This document shows, in pieces, positions 9,401 to 16,405 of a stretch of 55,235 nucleotides of DNA (the stretch's first letter is position 1; every line of letters begins with the position of its first letter). The stretch covers positions 1-55,235 of the forward strand of contig JAKBBN010000010.1 in assembly GCA_021808485.1 (NCBI GenBank), in the 5' to 3' direction. The position numbers were made by a program, and so were the translations under genes. The DNA comes from Planctomycetota bacterium. Its GTDB lineage: Bacteria > Planctomycetota > Phycisphaerae > WQYP01. The notes beneath the pieces are model-generated. The model searched no databases, was not told where the DNA came from, and saw only the letters and a list, made by a program, of their open reading frames with translations.

Positions 9401-9630
9401 CGCGGTTTCCGGAACTTGACGCCCTGCACCGTGAATTGCACCGGCAGATCGCGGAAATTGCCGCCGGCGCGGTGCCCGTGCGGGATGGATTGCGGCATTT
9501 ACGCGATATCAGCCGGTCCCTGCGCGATGGGATAGAACAATTTCTTTCCGCGCCGCCGGAATCCGCGCCGGGGACGTCATACGGGCCGTGCGTGACTGCC
9601 GATCAAAATAACGCCGCACAGAATCAATAG
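6478..9630 (+). CDS. Multidomain c-di-GMP signalling protein GAF-GAF-PAS-GGDEF-EAL-CZB
   Basis: A 1050-residue soluble protein. Order: GAF-like (about 20-185), second GAF-like (about 200-355), PAS (about 372-490, ILITDANERIIYANDA), GGDEF (about 500-660), EAL (about 680-930) and a C-terminal helical domain. GGDEF is canonical (577-581) with an inhibitory I-site RDAD five residues before it, so cyclase activity is likely. EAL is at 707-709 (VEALARL) and DDLGSAYASL, KLDHTF and QGYAIAPP are present; the usual LEITE block reads LEILE, so phosphodiesterase activity is plausible but not certain. The end has H939xxW942, C968 and H984xxxH988, the 3His-1Cys pattern of CZB zinc-binding domains. No membrane helix. 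Its 3' end overlaps the convergent transporter gene by 54 bp. Confidence 0.9.
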   Translation: MQEIAQNVAVATGRADCDGNHRKLLELCERLFSSETETELLGELVQKLVHSWGADIAWIGRPDADGRLSLDEYAGPEAADYMRQARIAVIGEAVPPGPAARCWKSRQTIMINDWNDEPVMQPWRELGFGWRCSVSVPLLGRRGMAGILSLYSRQPGYFAPMLDVLTALGRLLGMSLEQIQNRQVRRAYENLLDAMTLVQQETSEGADEEQIVRAFTSRFFSVGFFSLIDVLRAESDGGHRIVAVCSNRPDLSDSFCGHILRPSAGTPVPFFLRAFNSNTAVCSNDYPDDVHLQTFEYGEWRTLATELKLRQFAAIPVRVDKQVWGTLCLGANRGRVDFLSMVELFTRLGDVLGVKIEKRRHEIRLEDSLKRLRLTEKVFASTQEGILITDANERIIYANDALTRITGYTAAELTGKTPRMFKSGSHDRYFYQRLWSSVHHTGRWQGEIWNRRKNGELIPVIISISALADEAGQISHYVGVSTDITDLKAKEAHLRQLAASDFLTGLPNRYALEQHLQTALPRAARHKRGLALAILDLDLFKPVNDAHGHAAGDQILRELAVRLKASLRDADFLARLGGDEFVMVLEEILEKKDLDQVLNRIREAVDKPFVIDQANVQIKASIGVALHAAGAPQKNDLLRDADMALYSVKQDRGRSGSFYAVYDTCVDTPAIGGRSGDDFFPRLIQTGLEVHYQPVLSVPAGEIREVEALARLRSGSELYFPGQFLSRLSPLDIRRLSLAVLEESLRQLHAWDAAGRPVRIAVNFEALDLLDTEMLRDVARIIDHSGIPTQRITLEILEGGEILSHRGAKQAMQRFKDLGVHIAMDDLGSAYASLLRVRELPVDVIKLDHTFCVGLQRRPKDLQFLMSVLDLARGLTVDCVIEGVENPDVFAAVRTLGARFVQGYAIAPPAPAAQMLQLLKTSPLKLDPPEGSLAAYAGHLIWYRSVVEILLRTPGIFSPLAAGDISTCPLTRQLARFPELDALHRELHRQIAEIAAGAVPVRDGLRHLRDISRSLRDGIEQFLSAPPESAPGTSYGPCVTADQNNAAQNQ

Positions 9631-9993
9631 GATTCCCAGCCAGCGGGTCGGATATATCCGCTCATGCAGAAGCCACGCCGAACAGAGCGCCACCGTTGCA
9701 AAACAGATGCTGCCCAGCGGAAATGCGACCGCCAGCGGCAGAAGATGCAGTGTCCATGTCCAAAAAACAGCTTCGGTCAAAAAAGAGATGATGGCAATCT
9801 GCACCCACAAGTTGGTGAAAATGCGGCGAAGCATGGCGCCCGGGCCGTGCGGCATGTCCCGCGTGCCTATTTTCAGCGTAAGCTGCCCGGCGGTTTCCAG
9901 AATGACGGCCGCGCCCACGCAGGCAAAGCCGGTAAACGTGCCGTCGGAAAACGTCAAATGCGCGACGCCGGAAGCCGGAAAAGCGGGGATCAT
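9577..9993 (-). CDS. Small four-helix EamA/SMR-type transporter, subunit B
   Basis: A 138-residue membrane protein with about four transmembrane helices, the size of SMR/half-EamA transporters such as ArnE/ArnF or EmrE-like pairs. Visible features are a helix containing ETAGQLTLK (a Glu in the first helix, common in SMR proteins), LLPLAVAFPLGSICFATVAL and a last helix LGILLILCGVILIG. It overlaps the preceding transporter gene by 4 bp and is the last gene of the minus-strand biosynthetic operon. The pairing suggests a heterodimer exporting the operon's product or moving a lipid-linked intermediate (inference). The 3' end overlaps the convergent c-di-GMP gene. Confidence 0.75.
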   Translation of the reverse strand: MIPAFPASGVAHLTFSDGTFTGFACVGAAVILETAGQLTLKIGTRDMPHGPGAMLRRIFTNLWVQIAIISFLTEAVFWTWTLHLLPLAVAFPLGSICFATVALCSAWLLHERIYPTRWLGILLILCGVILIGSHARPV

Positions 9994-10442
9994 GCCGTGC
10001 CCCCATCCGGAGTCGATCCGTGCGCCGGGTCATTCACGACCGCCGCGGAAGATCGCGCGCCGGGCGCCGTACGGCTTACCAGCGCCACACCGGCCAGCAC
10101 CAGTAGAATTCCGATCATTTCGCGGGGGGAAACCTGTTCATGAAAAAAGATTGCGGCACTGGCCGTAACGGTCACATAGCTCAGCGCGGTAATGGGCTGG
10201 GCGAAACTAAGATCCGCCAGCGCCAGCACCATCATCCAGTTGAAAAGCTGCCACACATGCAGAAACATGCTGGCGATAAACAGCGGTTTAACCAGTGTGC
10301 CGGTAAGGATGGCCAGGGGCCGGCCGCCGGCCGGAATGGAGGCTTTCCAGAACACCTGAACCGTTGTGTCCAGTGCAATGGCCAGGACCAGGCCGAGAAA
10401 CAGCAAGCCACGCCGCCGCGGGTGCAGATGGGCGGGTGTCAT
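9990..10442 (-). CDS. Small four-helix EamA/SMR-type transporter, subunit A
   Basis: A 150-residue membrane protein with about four helices (GLLFLGLVLAIALDTTVQVF first; last GILLVLAGVALVS) and a polar C-terminal tail of about 20 residues. The segment ADLSFAQPITALSYVTVTA matches the 'A....AYPL..L..V....' signature of drug/metabolite transporters. It overlaps the SGNH gene upstream by 4 bp and the second transporter downstream by 4 bp, which suggests translational coupling and fixed stoichiometry. A heterodimer with its neighbour is inferred. The substrate is unknown. Confidence 0.75.
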   Translation of the reverse strand: MTPAHLHPRRRGLLFLGLVLAIALDTTVQVFWKASIPAGGRPLAILTGTLVKPLFIASMFLHVWQLFNWMMVLALADLSFAQPITALSYVTVTASAAIFFHEQVSPREMIGILLVLAGVALVSRTAPGARSSAAVVNDPAHGSTPDGGTA

Positions 10443-11167
10443 GCGGGCATCCTTCGGAAAGGTATTTCTTCCTGCAACAATATCCGCCGCAACACCGGTT
10501 CAAGCTGCCGGGCGATTATTTCATGGGCTTGCCGGCTCGGATGCACGCCGTCCGGGCCGCACATTTGTTCAGGCGGCTGCATATGCAGGGCCTGGCCATA
10601 GTCCACAAGCGGGCAAGCCATGCGCTCCGCCACACGCGCGGCCGCAAGACGAAAATGCTGCAGACCGACATCGGATCGCTCCTGCCCGCCATTGGCGGCG
10701 ATCATGGCGGTAACGTCTTTTCCGCTGAGATGCGACAAATACGGACCGCGCACCGCCAGGTAGTGGTTGGGCATGTCCGTCAGGACGGGAATCGCGCCGG
10801 CGGCTTTCACCTTTCCGGCCAGCGTTTCAAGATTATGCTCGTAGGTTTCCACTTTTACGCGGCTCCGGCCGATCCGGCCGCCGCTGATCACAAATCGCCG
10901 CCATTCCACATCCGCGTCATTGCCCCCAAGCATGATCAGCACCGCGTCCGGCTTATGGGTCAGGAGCAGCTGCTCCAAAATGGGCAGGGCGTTGACCGTG
11001 GTGCGGTGAATGTCGGCATCCACATGGATGCGCACACCGGGTAATCCGTCGGCTATCAATTCCGTGTAAGACGGATGAACAGAGCCGACGATATCGTTGA
11101 TGCGCAGTTCGGCCACACCCAGGGAGATGCTGTCTCCAATGATCAGAAGCTCCGTGCACTTAGACAT
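10439..11167 (-). CDS. SGNH/GDSL-family hydrolase
   Basis: A 242-residue protein with the SGNH fold signatures. Block I is LLIIGDSISLG (catalytic Ser in GDS). Block III is MLGGNDADVEW (GGND, oxyanion Asn). Block V is CGPDGVHPS (catalytic Asp and His). There is no signal peptide, so it acts in the cytoplasm, probably as an esterase, thioesterase or acyltransferase. The start overlaps the PaaK-like gene by 8 bp and the end overlaps the transporter by 4 bp. In this operon it could release or transfer an acyl product made by the adenylating enzyme (inference). Confidence 0.8.
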   Translation of the reverse strand: MSKCTELLIIGDSISLGVAELRINDIVGSVHPSYTELIADGLPGVRIHVDADIHRTTVNALPILEQLLLTHKPDAVLIMLGGNDADVEWRRFVISGGRIGRSRVKVETYEHNLETLAGKVKAAGAIPVLTDMPNHYLAVRGPYLSHLSGKDVTAMIAANGGQERSDVGLQHFRLAAARVAERMACPLVDYGQALHMQPPEQMCGPDGVHPSRQAHEIIARQLEPVLRRILLQEEIPFRRMPA

Positions 11168-12533
11168 GCAGCGCCTCCGTGGAATGACAGGCCGGATCCG
11201 CCGCCGCGGGTTCCGCCGCGACCGGCGAATAACGCAGGTCCAGCATCCGCTTGAGTTTGCGGGCCACGCGCAAAGTCCCGGGGCGGTGAATGACGATACG
11301 CATGTCGAAAATGCCGATGGCCAGGTTTTTCATCAAATCCGGATACTGCTCCCGTGCGTGGCGGTAAATGGCGTTCTCCAGGTCATCCCGGCCGCCTTCC
11401 CCGGCGGCTTCCACGTTGAGCTCAAGTATCTCCCGTACGCCTTCAAGTCGGAACACCACCTGCCAGTCATGGGCAAGGCCGGGAATGCCCCGCAGAATAT
11501 TTTCAAACATCAGCGGGTAAAGGTTGCCCCCGCTGGCGACCACCAGTTCATCCCGGCGACCGCGCAGGCGGGCCATTCTCATGCCCTGGCGGCCGCACGG
11601 ACAAAGGCCGGGAAGAATGCGCGTGACATCCCGCGTGCGGTAGCGCACCAGCGGCATCACGCGGCGCTGGAGCGTGGTGAAGACGAGTTCACCGTAGCCG
11701 TCCGCACCCGCTTCAATGACTTCCGGAAGATAATTAAAGTCGTCCATATGATAGCCATCAAAGGCCGAGCACGGCTGATATCCCAGCGATCCGCCGAGTT
11801 CCACGCTGCCGTAACCCATGCGGACTTTTGCACCCTGCCAAACCTGCGTCATCCAGGGAATGGCGTCCGGCGGCATCTCTTCCGCGCCGCCGATCAGCAG
11901 TTTAAGTTTGACACCGCCCTGGCGCTCCGCGATCTCGGTGAGGCGGATAAGCCATGTGGGCTCGCCCAGGACAACGGAAAAATTGTACTGCCGCATCCGG
12001 CGGTAAACTTCCAGGGGATCCACTTTGCCGAAGGCCATGCAGAAATTGCCCGACCGCATCAGGGCGTAGTGCGCCAGCATGCCGGGAATCCACATGGAAA
12101 AATCAAAACAATTGGCGACGCGGTCTTCCGGTCCGATCCCCATCAGATGCAGGCCGGCAGCCATCAATTGGCCGATGCCCACCAGTTCCCGCTGGCTGTA
12201 ATAGACCTGCTTGTTTTTTCCACTGGTGCCGGAGGATTCAAATACGATGGAAGGCGGCCGGCAGATAAACGCCTCCGGATCGGCGGTGATATCTTCCGGC
12301 ATGGTATAAAAGTCGCCCAGGTCCTGCGGGCGGTGCACCGCCGCGGGATCAATGCCTCTCCGGGCGAAGGCCTGCCTGTAAAAACGCGAATGCTTTGCGA
12401 CATACCGCACGGTCCGGCGGAAATTGTGATTCCGCAGAAAAGCAAGGGCCGGCTGCGGCATGGCATTATAAACGCCGGCCACGGCGGCGGGCGCCATGCG
12501 GTCGGCGAACGTGTTGATAATTGATGTCAGCAT
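11160..12533 (-). CDS. PaaK / coenzyme F390 synthetase-like adenylate-forming enzyme
   Basis: A 457-residue member of the phenylacetate-CoA ligase (PaaK)-like branch of adenylate-forming enzymes. Motifs: the P-loop-like SIVFESSGTSGKNKQVYYS (about 95), GGAEEMPPDAIPWM, MGYGSVELGGS (aromatic-acid/AMP-binding block), YRTRDVTRILPG and a Cys-rich CPCGRQG typical of this branch. The expected reaction is ATP-dependent activation of a carboxylate to an acyl-AMP, then transfer to a thiol or amine; the substrate cannot be read from sequence. AGGGGAG lies 8 bases before the ATG. It overlaps the SGNH gene. Together with the aminotransferase and M20 genes it suggests amide or thioester chemistry in a small-molecule pathway. 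Confidence 0.8.
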   Translation of the reverse strand: MLTSIINTFADRMAPAAVAGVYNAMPQPALAFLRNHNFRRTVRYVAKHSRFYRQAFARRGIDPAAVHRPQDLGDFYTMPEDITADPEAFICRPPSIVFESSGTSGKNKQVYYSQRELVGIGQLMAAGLHLMGIGPEDRVANCFDFSMWIPGMLAHYALMRSGNFCMAFGKVDPLEVYRRMRQYNFSVVLGEPTWLIRLTEIAERQGGVKLKLLIGGAEEMPPDAIPWMTQVWQGAKVRMGYGSVELGGSLGYQPCSAFDGYHMDDFNYLPEVIEAGADGYGELVFTTLQRRVMPLVRYRTRDVTRILPGLCPCGRQGMRMARLRGRRDELVVASGGNLYPLMFENILRGIPGLAHDWQVVFRLEGVREILELNVEAAGEGGRDDLENAIYRHAREQYPDLMKNLAIGIFDMRIVIHRPGTLRVARKLKRMLDLRYSPVAAEPAAADPACHSTEALHV

Positions 12534-12716
12534 TTATGGATTCTCCCCTGCGGCCCGCCGTGGTGCCTGATGCACGGCGACAGCGCCGCTTGACGCCGTC
12601 GGACAAGGCCGGCCGCCTCCATGGCCCCGTTCGCCCGCAACATCCCCGCGGAAACCGTGTTGACCGCAGGCTCCCTGCGGGCCGGCCGGGCATGGCATTG
12701 GTTTTACAATGGTCAT
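12534..12716 (-). CDS. Possible small operon gene (60 aa), uncertain
   Basis: The 180-bp gap between the aminotransferase and PaaK-like genes is spanned exactly by one frame. Its ATG overlaps the aminotransferase stop (ATGA) and its TAA ends one base before the next ATG. Such packing is normal for real genes in this operon. The 60 residues are Gly/Pro/Arg-rich with several Cys and His and match nothing I know. A second frame (residues such as AGMLRANGAMEAAGLVRRR) runs through the same bases and ends over the PaaK start. No carrier-protein Ser motif (DSL) occurs. It could be an untranslated spacer. Confidence 0.25.
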   Translation of the reverse strand: MTIVKPMPCPAGPQGACGQHGFRGDVAGERGHGGGRPCPTASSGAVAVHQAPRRAAGENP

Positions 12717-14107
12717 TTGGACTGCACCTCGGCCATGGCGGCATTTATCGCGGCGATCGCAATGGCCAGATCATCCGCACCGTGCGCCGCACTGACAAAC
12801 CAGCAGGCGGATCCGGAACTGTTGATATGGATACCCCGGCGCAGCAAACCGTGGCGGAACGTGTTGTAACGCGTGCTGTCCGCGGACAGCAGGTCGCGAT
12901 AGTGCTTCAGCGGCCGGCCATCGCGATTAAATACCACCTGGAACATGGTGCCGGCGCCCTGCACAACGCAGGGAATATTGCAGTCGTGGGCGGCACGCCG
13001 AATCGCCTGCATCAGGGCGCATCCATGGCTTTCCATGGATTCCAGCACCCCTGGCTGGTTCAAGTGCCGCAGGGTTGCCAGGGCGGCCGCGGCGCATAAT
13101 GGATTGCCGTTATAGGTTCCGCCATGCTTGACTGTGTTGGCGGCAACCGGTTCCATGACGGCCCGTCGTCCGGAAAAGGCACTGACCGGCAGCCCGCCGC
13201 CGAGGGCTTTGCTGAACACGGCAAGATCGGGAACCACGCCGAAAGCTTCCGCGGCGCCGCCCCGGGCCAGACGGAATCCGGTGACAATTTCATCATAAAT
13301 CATCAGGATACCGCGCCGGTCACATTCGCCGCGGATCCATTCCAAAAAGCCTTCTTCCGGGCCGATACAGGCGTTGTTGGCCACCAGCGGTTCGATGATG
13401 ATCGCGGCGAGTTCCTGTTCATGGGCGTTTAATATGGCCTGCACGATTTCCCGATGATTCCACGGGGCGATAATCACATCGTGCACAACACCCGCGGGGA
13501 TGCCGCGGGAATGGGCCTGGCTGGAGGGATGCTGCAGCGGTCCGGCATCCGAAAGAGCGGGACGATTGCTGATGGCCAGCACATCCACCCACCCGTGATA
13601 ATGCCCCTCGAATTTCAGGATGCGGGTGCGGCCGGTAAAGCCGCGTGCCGCACGGATCGCGCCGCAAATCGCCTCTGACCCTGAATTTGAAAATCGGACA
13701 AGGTCCGCGCCGGGAACCATGCGCGTAATCTGTTCGGCCAGTTCCACCTCCACGGTATTGCATGTGCCGAACATGGTGCCCAAAGCCAGTTGGCGCGATA
13801 CCGCGTCGGTAAGCGCCGGAACCGCATGCCCCAGCACCACGCTGCCGTAACTCAACAGGTAGTCAATAAACTCATGGCCGTCGGCATCCCACACGCGTGA
13901 CCCCGCGCCGCGCGCCATATACAGCGGAAAAGGCAGCGGGCCGGTGGAGGTGGACCTTGCCGATGAGCTGATGCCGCCGGCAAGAACTTTCTTCGCCCGT
14001 GCAAACCATTGTTCGCTGGCGGGCGCCGCAGCGCCGGCCGACAATCCCAACCCGGCGGCTTGCGCCTGCGGCAAATCAACAGGTTTACGGGCAAGGGTGT
14101 CTGGCAT
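12713..14107 (-). CDS. Glutamate-1-semialdehyde 2,1-aminomutase-type class III aminotransferase
   Basis: A 464-residue PLP enzyme of aminotransferase class III, GSA-aminomutase branch. Visible: AKKVLAGGISSSAR at the N-terminus, GHEFIDYLLSYGSVVLGH, FSNSGSEAICGAIRAARGFT (PLP phosphate), FEGHYHGW, IYDEIVTGFRLA (Asp binding the pyridine N), the Schiff-base Lys in FSKALGGGLPVSAFSG and HGGTYNGNP. The N-terminus is about 25 residues longer than HemL. Its place in an operon with an adenylating enzyme, M20 hydrolase and HAD phosphatase argues that it makes an amino group in a specialised product rather than 5-aminolevulinate (inference). AAGGAAC precedes the ATG at 14107. Confidence 0.85.
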   Translation of the reverse strand: MPDTLARKPVDLPQAQAAGLGLSAGAAAPASEQWFARAKKVLAGGISSSARSTSTGPLPFPLYMARGAGSRVWDADGHEFIDYLLSYGSVVLGHAVPALTDAVSRQLALGTMFGTCNTVEVELAEQITRMVPGADLVRFSNSGSEAICGAIRAARGFTGRTRILKFEGHYHGWVDVLAISNRPALSDAGPLQHPSSQAHSRGIPAGVVHDVIIAPWNHREIVQAILNAHEQELAAIIIEPLVANNACIGPEEGFLEWIRGECDRRGILMIYDEIVTGFRLARGGAAEAFGVVPDLAVFSKALGGGLPVSAFSGRRAVMEPVAANTVKHGGTYNGNPLCAAAALATLRHLNQPGVLESMESHGCALMQAIRRAAHDCNIPCVVQGAGTMFQVVFNRDGRPLKHYRDLLSADSTRYNTFRHGLLRRGIHINSSGSACWFVSAAHGADDLAIAIAAINAAMAEVQSK

Positions 14108-14131
14108 TGCATCAAGTTCCTTTAATTCAGA

Positions 14132-15457
14132 TCAGCGGGGCAGATGGGTCCAGCGGATCGCAAGTTCGGCCATTTCCCGTGCGGCCTTCCGTACATCGGA
14201 TATATCAACGTATTCATCCGCGCCATGCGCCTGGGCCAGAGAACCCGGACCCCAGACCAGTGTCGGCGTGCCGGTAAGACCCCAACGCAGGCCGGCTTCA
14301 CACCCTGAATTAAAGGCGCACCAGCCTTCCTTGGCAAGGTCTTCACCTGATTTTTTCGACAGTGCCGAAACGGCCTGCCACGCCGTGACGCATAGCGGGT
14401 GATCCGGCCGGGTATGGTGGCCGGTGTATTCCTCGGTAAAGTTTATGCCGCAGCGGGCCTTTCCGGCGGATGCGGCTTGCAGCCGGGATTGGAGTTCATC
14501 GGTAAATCGCTTTTTCCAGCGGCTGATATCGTCATCCGGAAGCAGTTCAAAATAACCCTCGCAGGTCACCTGTTCAATCACCATTCCCTGCCATGTTCCG
14601 CCTTGAATGCGATCGACCGTGATCGGCCGGAGAAAGGGATACGCCGCAAACTGACCGGTCAACGGCCCGGCGCATTCACCGGAATCCGGGGCTTGAAAAG
14701 CCGCCTGCATATCGTCCAGGGCGGCCAGCGCCAGGCGGGCATCGGCCAGGGCGTCATGCCCCAGCCATTTGACGGTGCCGTGCACGGCGCGGCCCGTGAA
14801 CATCAACTGGAATCGCAGTCCCGCGCGGGAACTGCAGCGGGGCCGGCCTTCGGTTGGTTCCAGAATGACGGCGGCATCGGCTTTGTATCCGCGGGCCACG
14901 CTGGTAAGGGTGCCCAGCCCCACGCAATCTTCTTCGCCCGGAACAATTTCCAGCAGCACATCTCCCGGCAGTCCCTGCGGAAATTGCCGCTTTAATTCCA
15001 CCAGCGCCAAAAGTGCGCTGACGAGCGGCCCCTTCGTATCGCAGGCTCCGCGGCCGTAAAGCCTGTCGCCCTGCCGTACTGCCGTCCACGGGTCGTGCCG
15101 CCATTGTTGAAATTCCGGTGCATCAACCACATCGCTATGGGCGTTAAAAAGGATGGATCGGCCGTTTCCACAACCCGCGATCCGCAGGACCAATGTGGGC
15201 CGGTCGGCCAGCGGCAGGTGTTTGGCCCGTGTACAGGGCATATCCGGCAGGGCCGCCTCACTGGTTTCAAAGCAATCCGCGATAAGGCCCTGCTCCTCCG
15301 CCCACCGCTGCAGATAATGCACGAGCGGCGCTTCGCCGCCGCTGACGGATTTAAATGCGATAAGGTCTTGCAGCAGGCGGGCTGTACAGTCCGCATCCGG
15401 CAGCGTACCGGCGGCTGATATTCCTGCGGTCGGGGCATCCATTGTCATTGCGGCCAT
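14132..15457 (-). CDS. M20-family metallohydrolase (ArgE/DapE-like)
   Basis: A 441-residue zinc peptidase/deacylase of the M20 family. Metal-site motifs in order: NAHSDVVDAP (His), GRGACDTKGPL (bridging Asp), VPGEEDCVG (catalytic Glu and metal Glu), EPTEG, and SLAQAHGADEYVDI near the end (final His). The dimerisation lid lies between about 205 and 330. Such enzymes remove an acyl group from an amine (ArgE, DapE) or cleave a small amide. I start at ATG 15457, with GGAA upstream; an in-frame TTG lies two codons earlier. It lies 24 bp upstream of the aminotransferase. A protecting-group removal step fits the gene set (inference). Confidence 0.85.
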   Translation of the reverse strand: MAAMTMDAPTAGISAAGTLPDADCTARLLQDLIAFKSVSGGEAPLVHYLQRWAEEQGLIADCFETSEAALPDMPCTRAKHLPLADRPTLVLRIAGCGNGRSILFNAHSDVVDAPEFQQWRHDPWTAVRQGDRLYGRGACDTKGPLVSALLALVELKRQFPQGLPGDVLLEIVPGEEDCVGLGTLTSVARGYKADAAVILEPTEGRPRCSSRAGLRFQLMFTGRAVHGTVKWLGHDALADARLALAALDDMQAAFQAPDSGECAGPLTGQFAAYPFLRPITVDRIQGGTWQGMVIEQVTCEGYFELLPDDDISRWKKRFTDELQSRLQAASAGKARCGINFTEEYTGHHTRPDHPLCVTAWQAVSALSKKSGEDLAKEGWCAFNSGCEAGLRWGLTGTPTLVWGPGSLAQAHGADEYVDISDVRKAAREMAELAIRWTHLPR

Positions 15458-15514
15458 TATCAAAATTCCAGGAATATGCCGGAACCAGTATTCCCGGCAT
15501 CGGCATCAACCCTG

Positions 15515-16204
15515 TTAAACCGCTTCAACCTTGGCCGACCAGGCGCGGGAAAGCACGGCGGTTACATCGTGAAGCGTCACGTACGGGATAAATGGGATAT
15601 GTTCATGAGCAAGTGTGTTGGCCAGTATACCCTTGGCAAATACGAAATCCGCACTGCGGGCGGGACAAAGATCACTGCGGCCGTCGCCAATATAAACCGT
15701 TCTGCGCGCCGGATGGCGCAACGCATCGGCACTGGCGCATTTGCAATGCGCCGCATTGGACACGCATTCCCTGCTTGCATGCGGACAGGAAAGCGTCATG
15801 CGGCCGGCGCGATGCGAAACCTTATTCGCCCGGATTTCCAGTTTGGTGATGCCGTGGCGCAGCAGGATCCGCCGGATAAAGCGTTCAATGCCGTCAGAAA
15901 GCACGGCGGTTGGAACCCCATGTTGCCGAAGCAGCGCCAGCAAGGGTCCAATGCCGGGGTCAAGTTCTATCTGGTCAAGGAAGGAGTTAAGCTGCTCACG
16001 GCTAATGTTGATAAGCGAGAATTCCTGTGACAGACATTCGCGGGAACCAATAAGCCCCGCCAGCCAACGTTCTTCGATCAATCGCCAGGACTCATTGATG
16101 GCAAAGTTACGAATTAACTCATCCAGCACATCTTTGCGCGAAATGGTTCCATCAAAGTCGATCCAAACTTGGAGTGACTCAGGATTGGATAACAAAACAT
16201 TCAC
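15515..16204 (-). CDS. HAD-IB phosphatase, MtnX/SerB-like
   Basis: A 229-residue HAD-superfamily phosphatase. Motif I is WIDFDGTISRKD (nucleophile DxD). Motif II is VLSDGIERF. Motif III is YIGDGRSDLCPA with Asp residues for Mg. The helical cap between motifs I and II and the SDLCPA ending resemble MtnX-like (hydroxyketo-methylthiopentenyl-phosphate phosphatase) and phosphoserine-phosphatase members. A CSNAAHCKC cluster (CxxxxxxCxC) sits before motif III. It is the first gene of the minus-strand operon, so a phosphorylated precursor is probably dephosphorylated in this pathway (inference). Start GTG 16204; an in-frame TTG lies one codon before. Confidence 0.8.
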   Translation of the reverse strand: MNVLLSNPESLQVWIDFDGTISRKDVLDELIRNFAINESWRLIEERWLAGLIGSRECLSQEFSLINISREQLNSFLDQIELDPGIGPLLALLRQHGVPTAVLSDGIERFIRRILLRHGITKLEIRANKVSHRAGRMTLSCPHASRECVSNAAHCKCASADALRHPARRTVYIGDGRSDLCPARSADFVFAKGILANTLAHEHIPFIPYVTLHDVTAVLSRAWSAKVEAV

Positions 16205-16405
16205 CAATGCGAATATCCTTTTCTATTCAAGCGCCCGCGGCAAACCGAATCATAGCAACAAGTTAATAATTTTTGTAGCAACTCTGTCAGGTTTTTCCGC
16301 GTTGCAGGGGTAAATATATGCCTCCGCAAACGGCCTTTTCCGCATTAAACCCTCCAAAATATGGGCTGATTACCGTAAAAACAAATATTATGCTACTATT
16401 GGAAT
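16205..16405. promoter_or_regulatory. Divergent promoter region of the biosynthetic operon and JAMM gene
   Basis: This 200-bp AT-rich spacer must hold the promoters of the minus-strand operon starting at 16204 and of the plus-strand metalloprotease at 16406. It is visibly richer in A/T than its flanks. TATGCTACTATTGGAATAT just before 16406 offers a -10-like TACTAT on the plus strand, but I found no convincing -35. No palindromic operator stands out. Confidence 0.35.

Noticed and set aside
12466-12744. 92-residue minus-strand frame across the PaaK-like start
   Set aside because: Overlaps the confident PaaK-like gene by about 70 bp in another frame and is Arg/Pro-rich, typical of an antisense or offset shadow.
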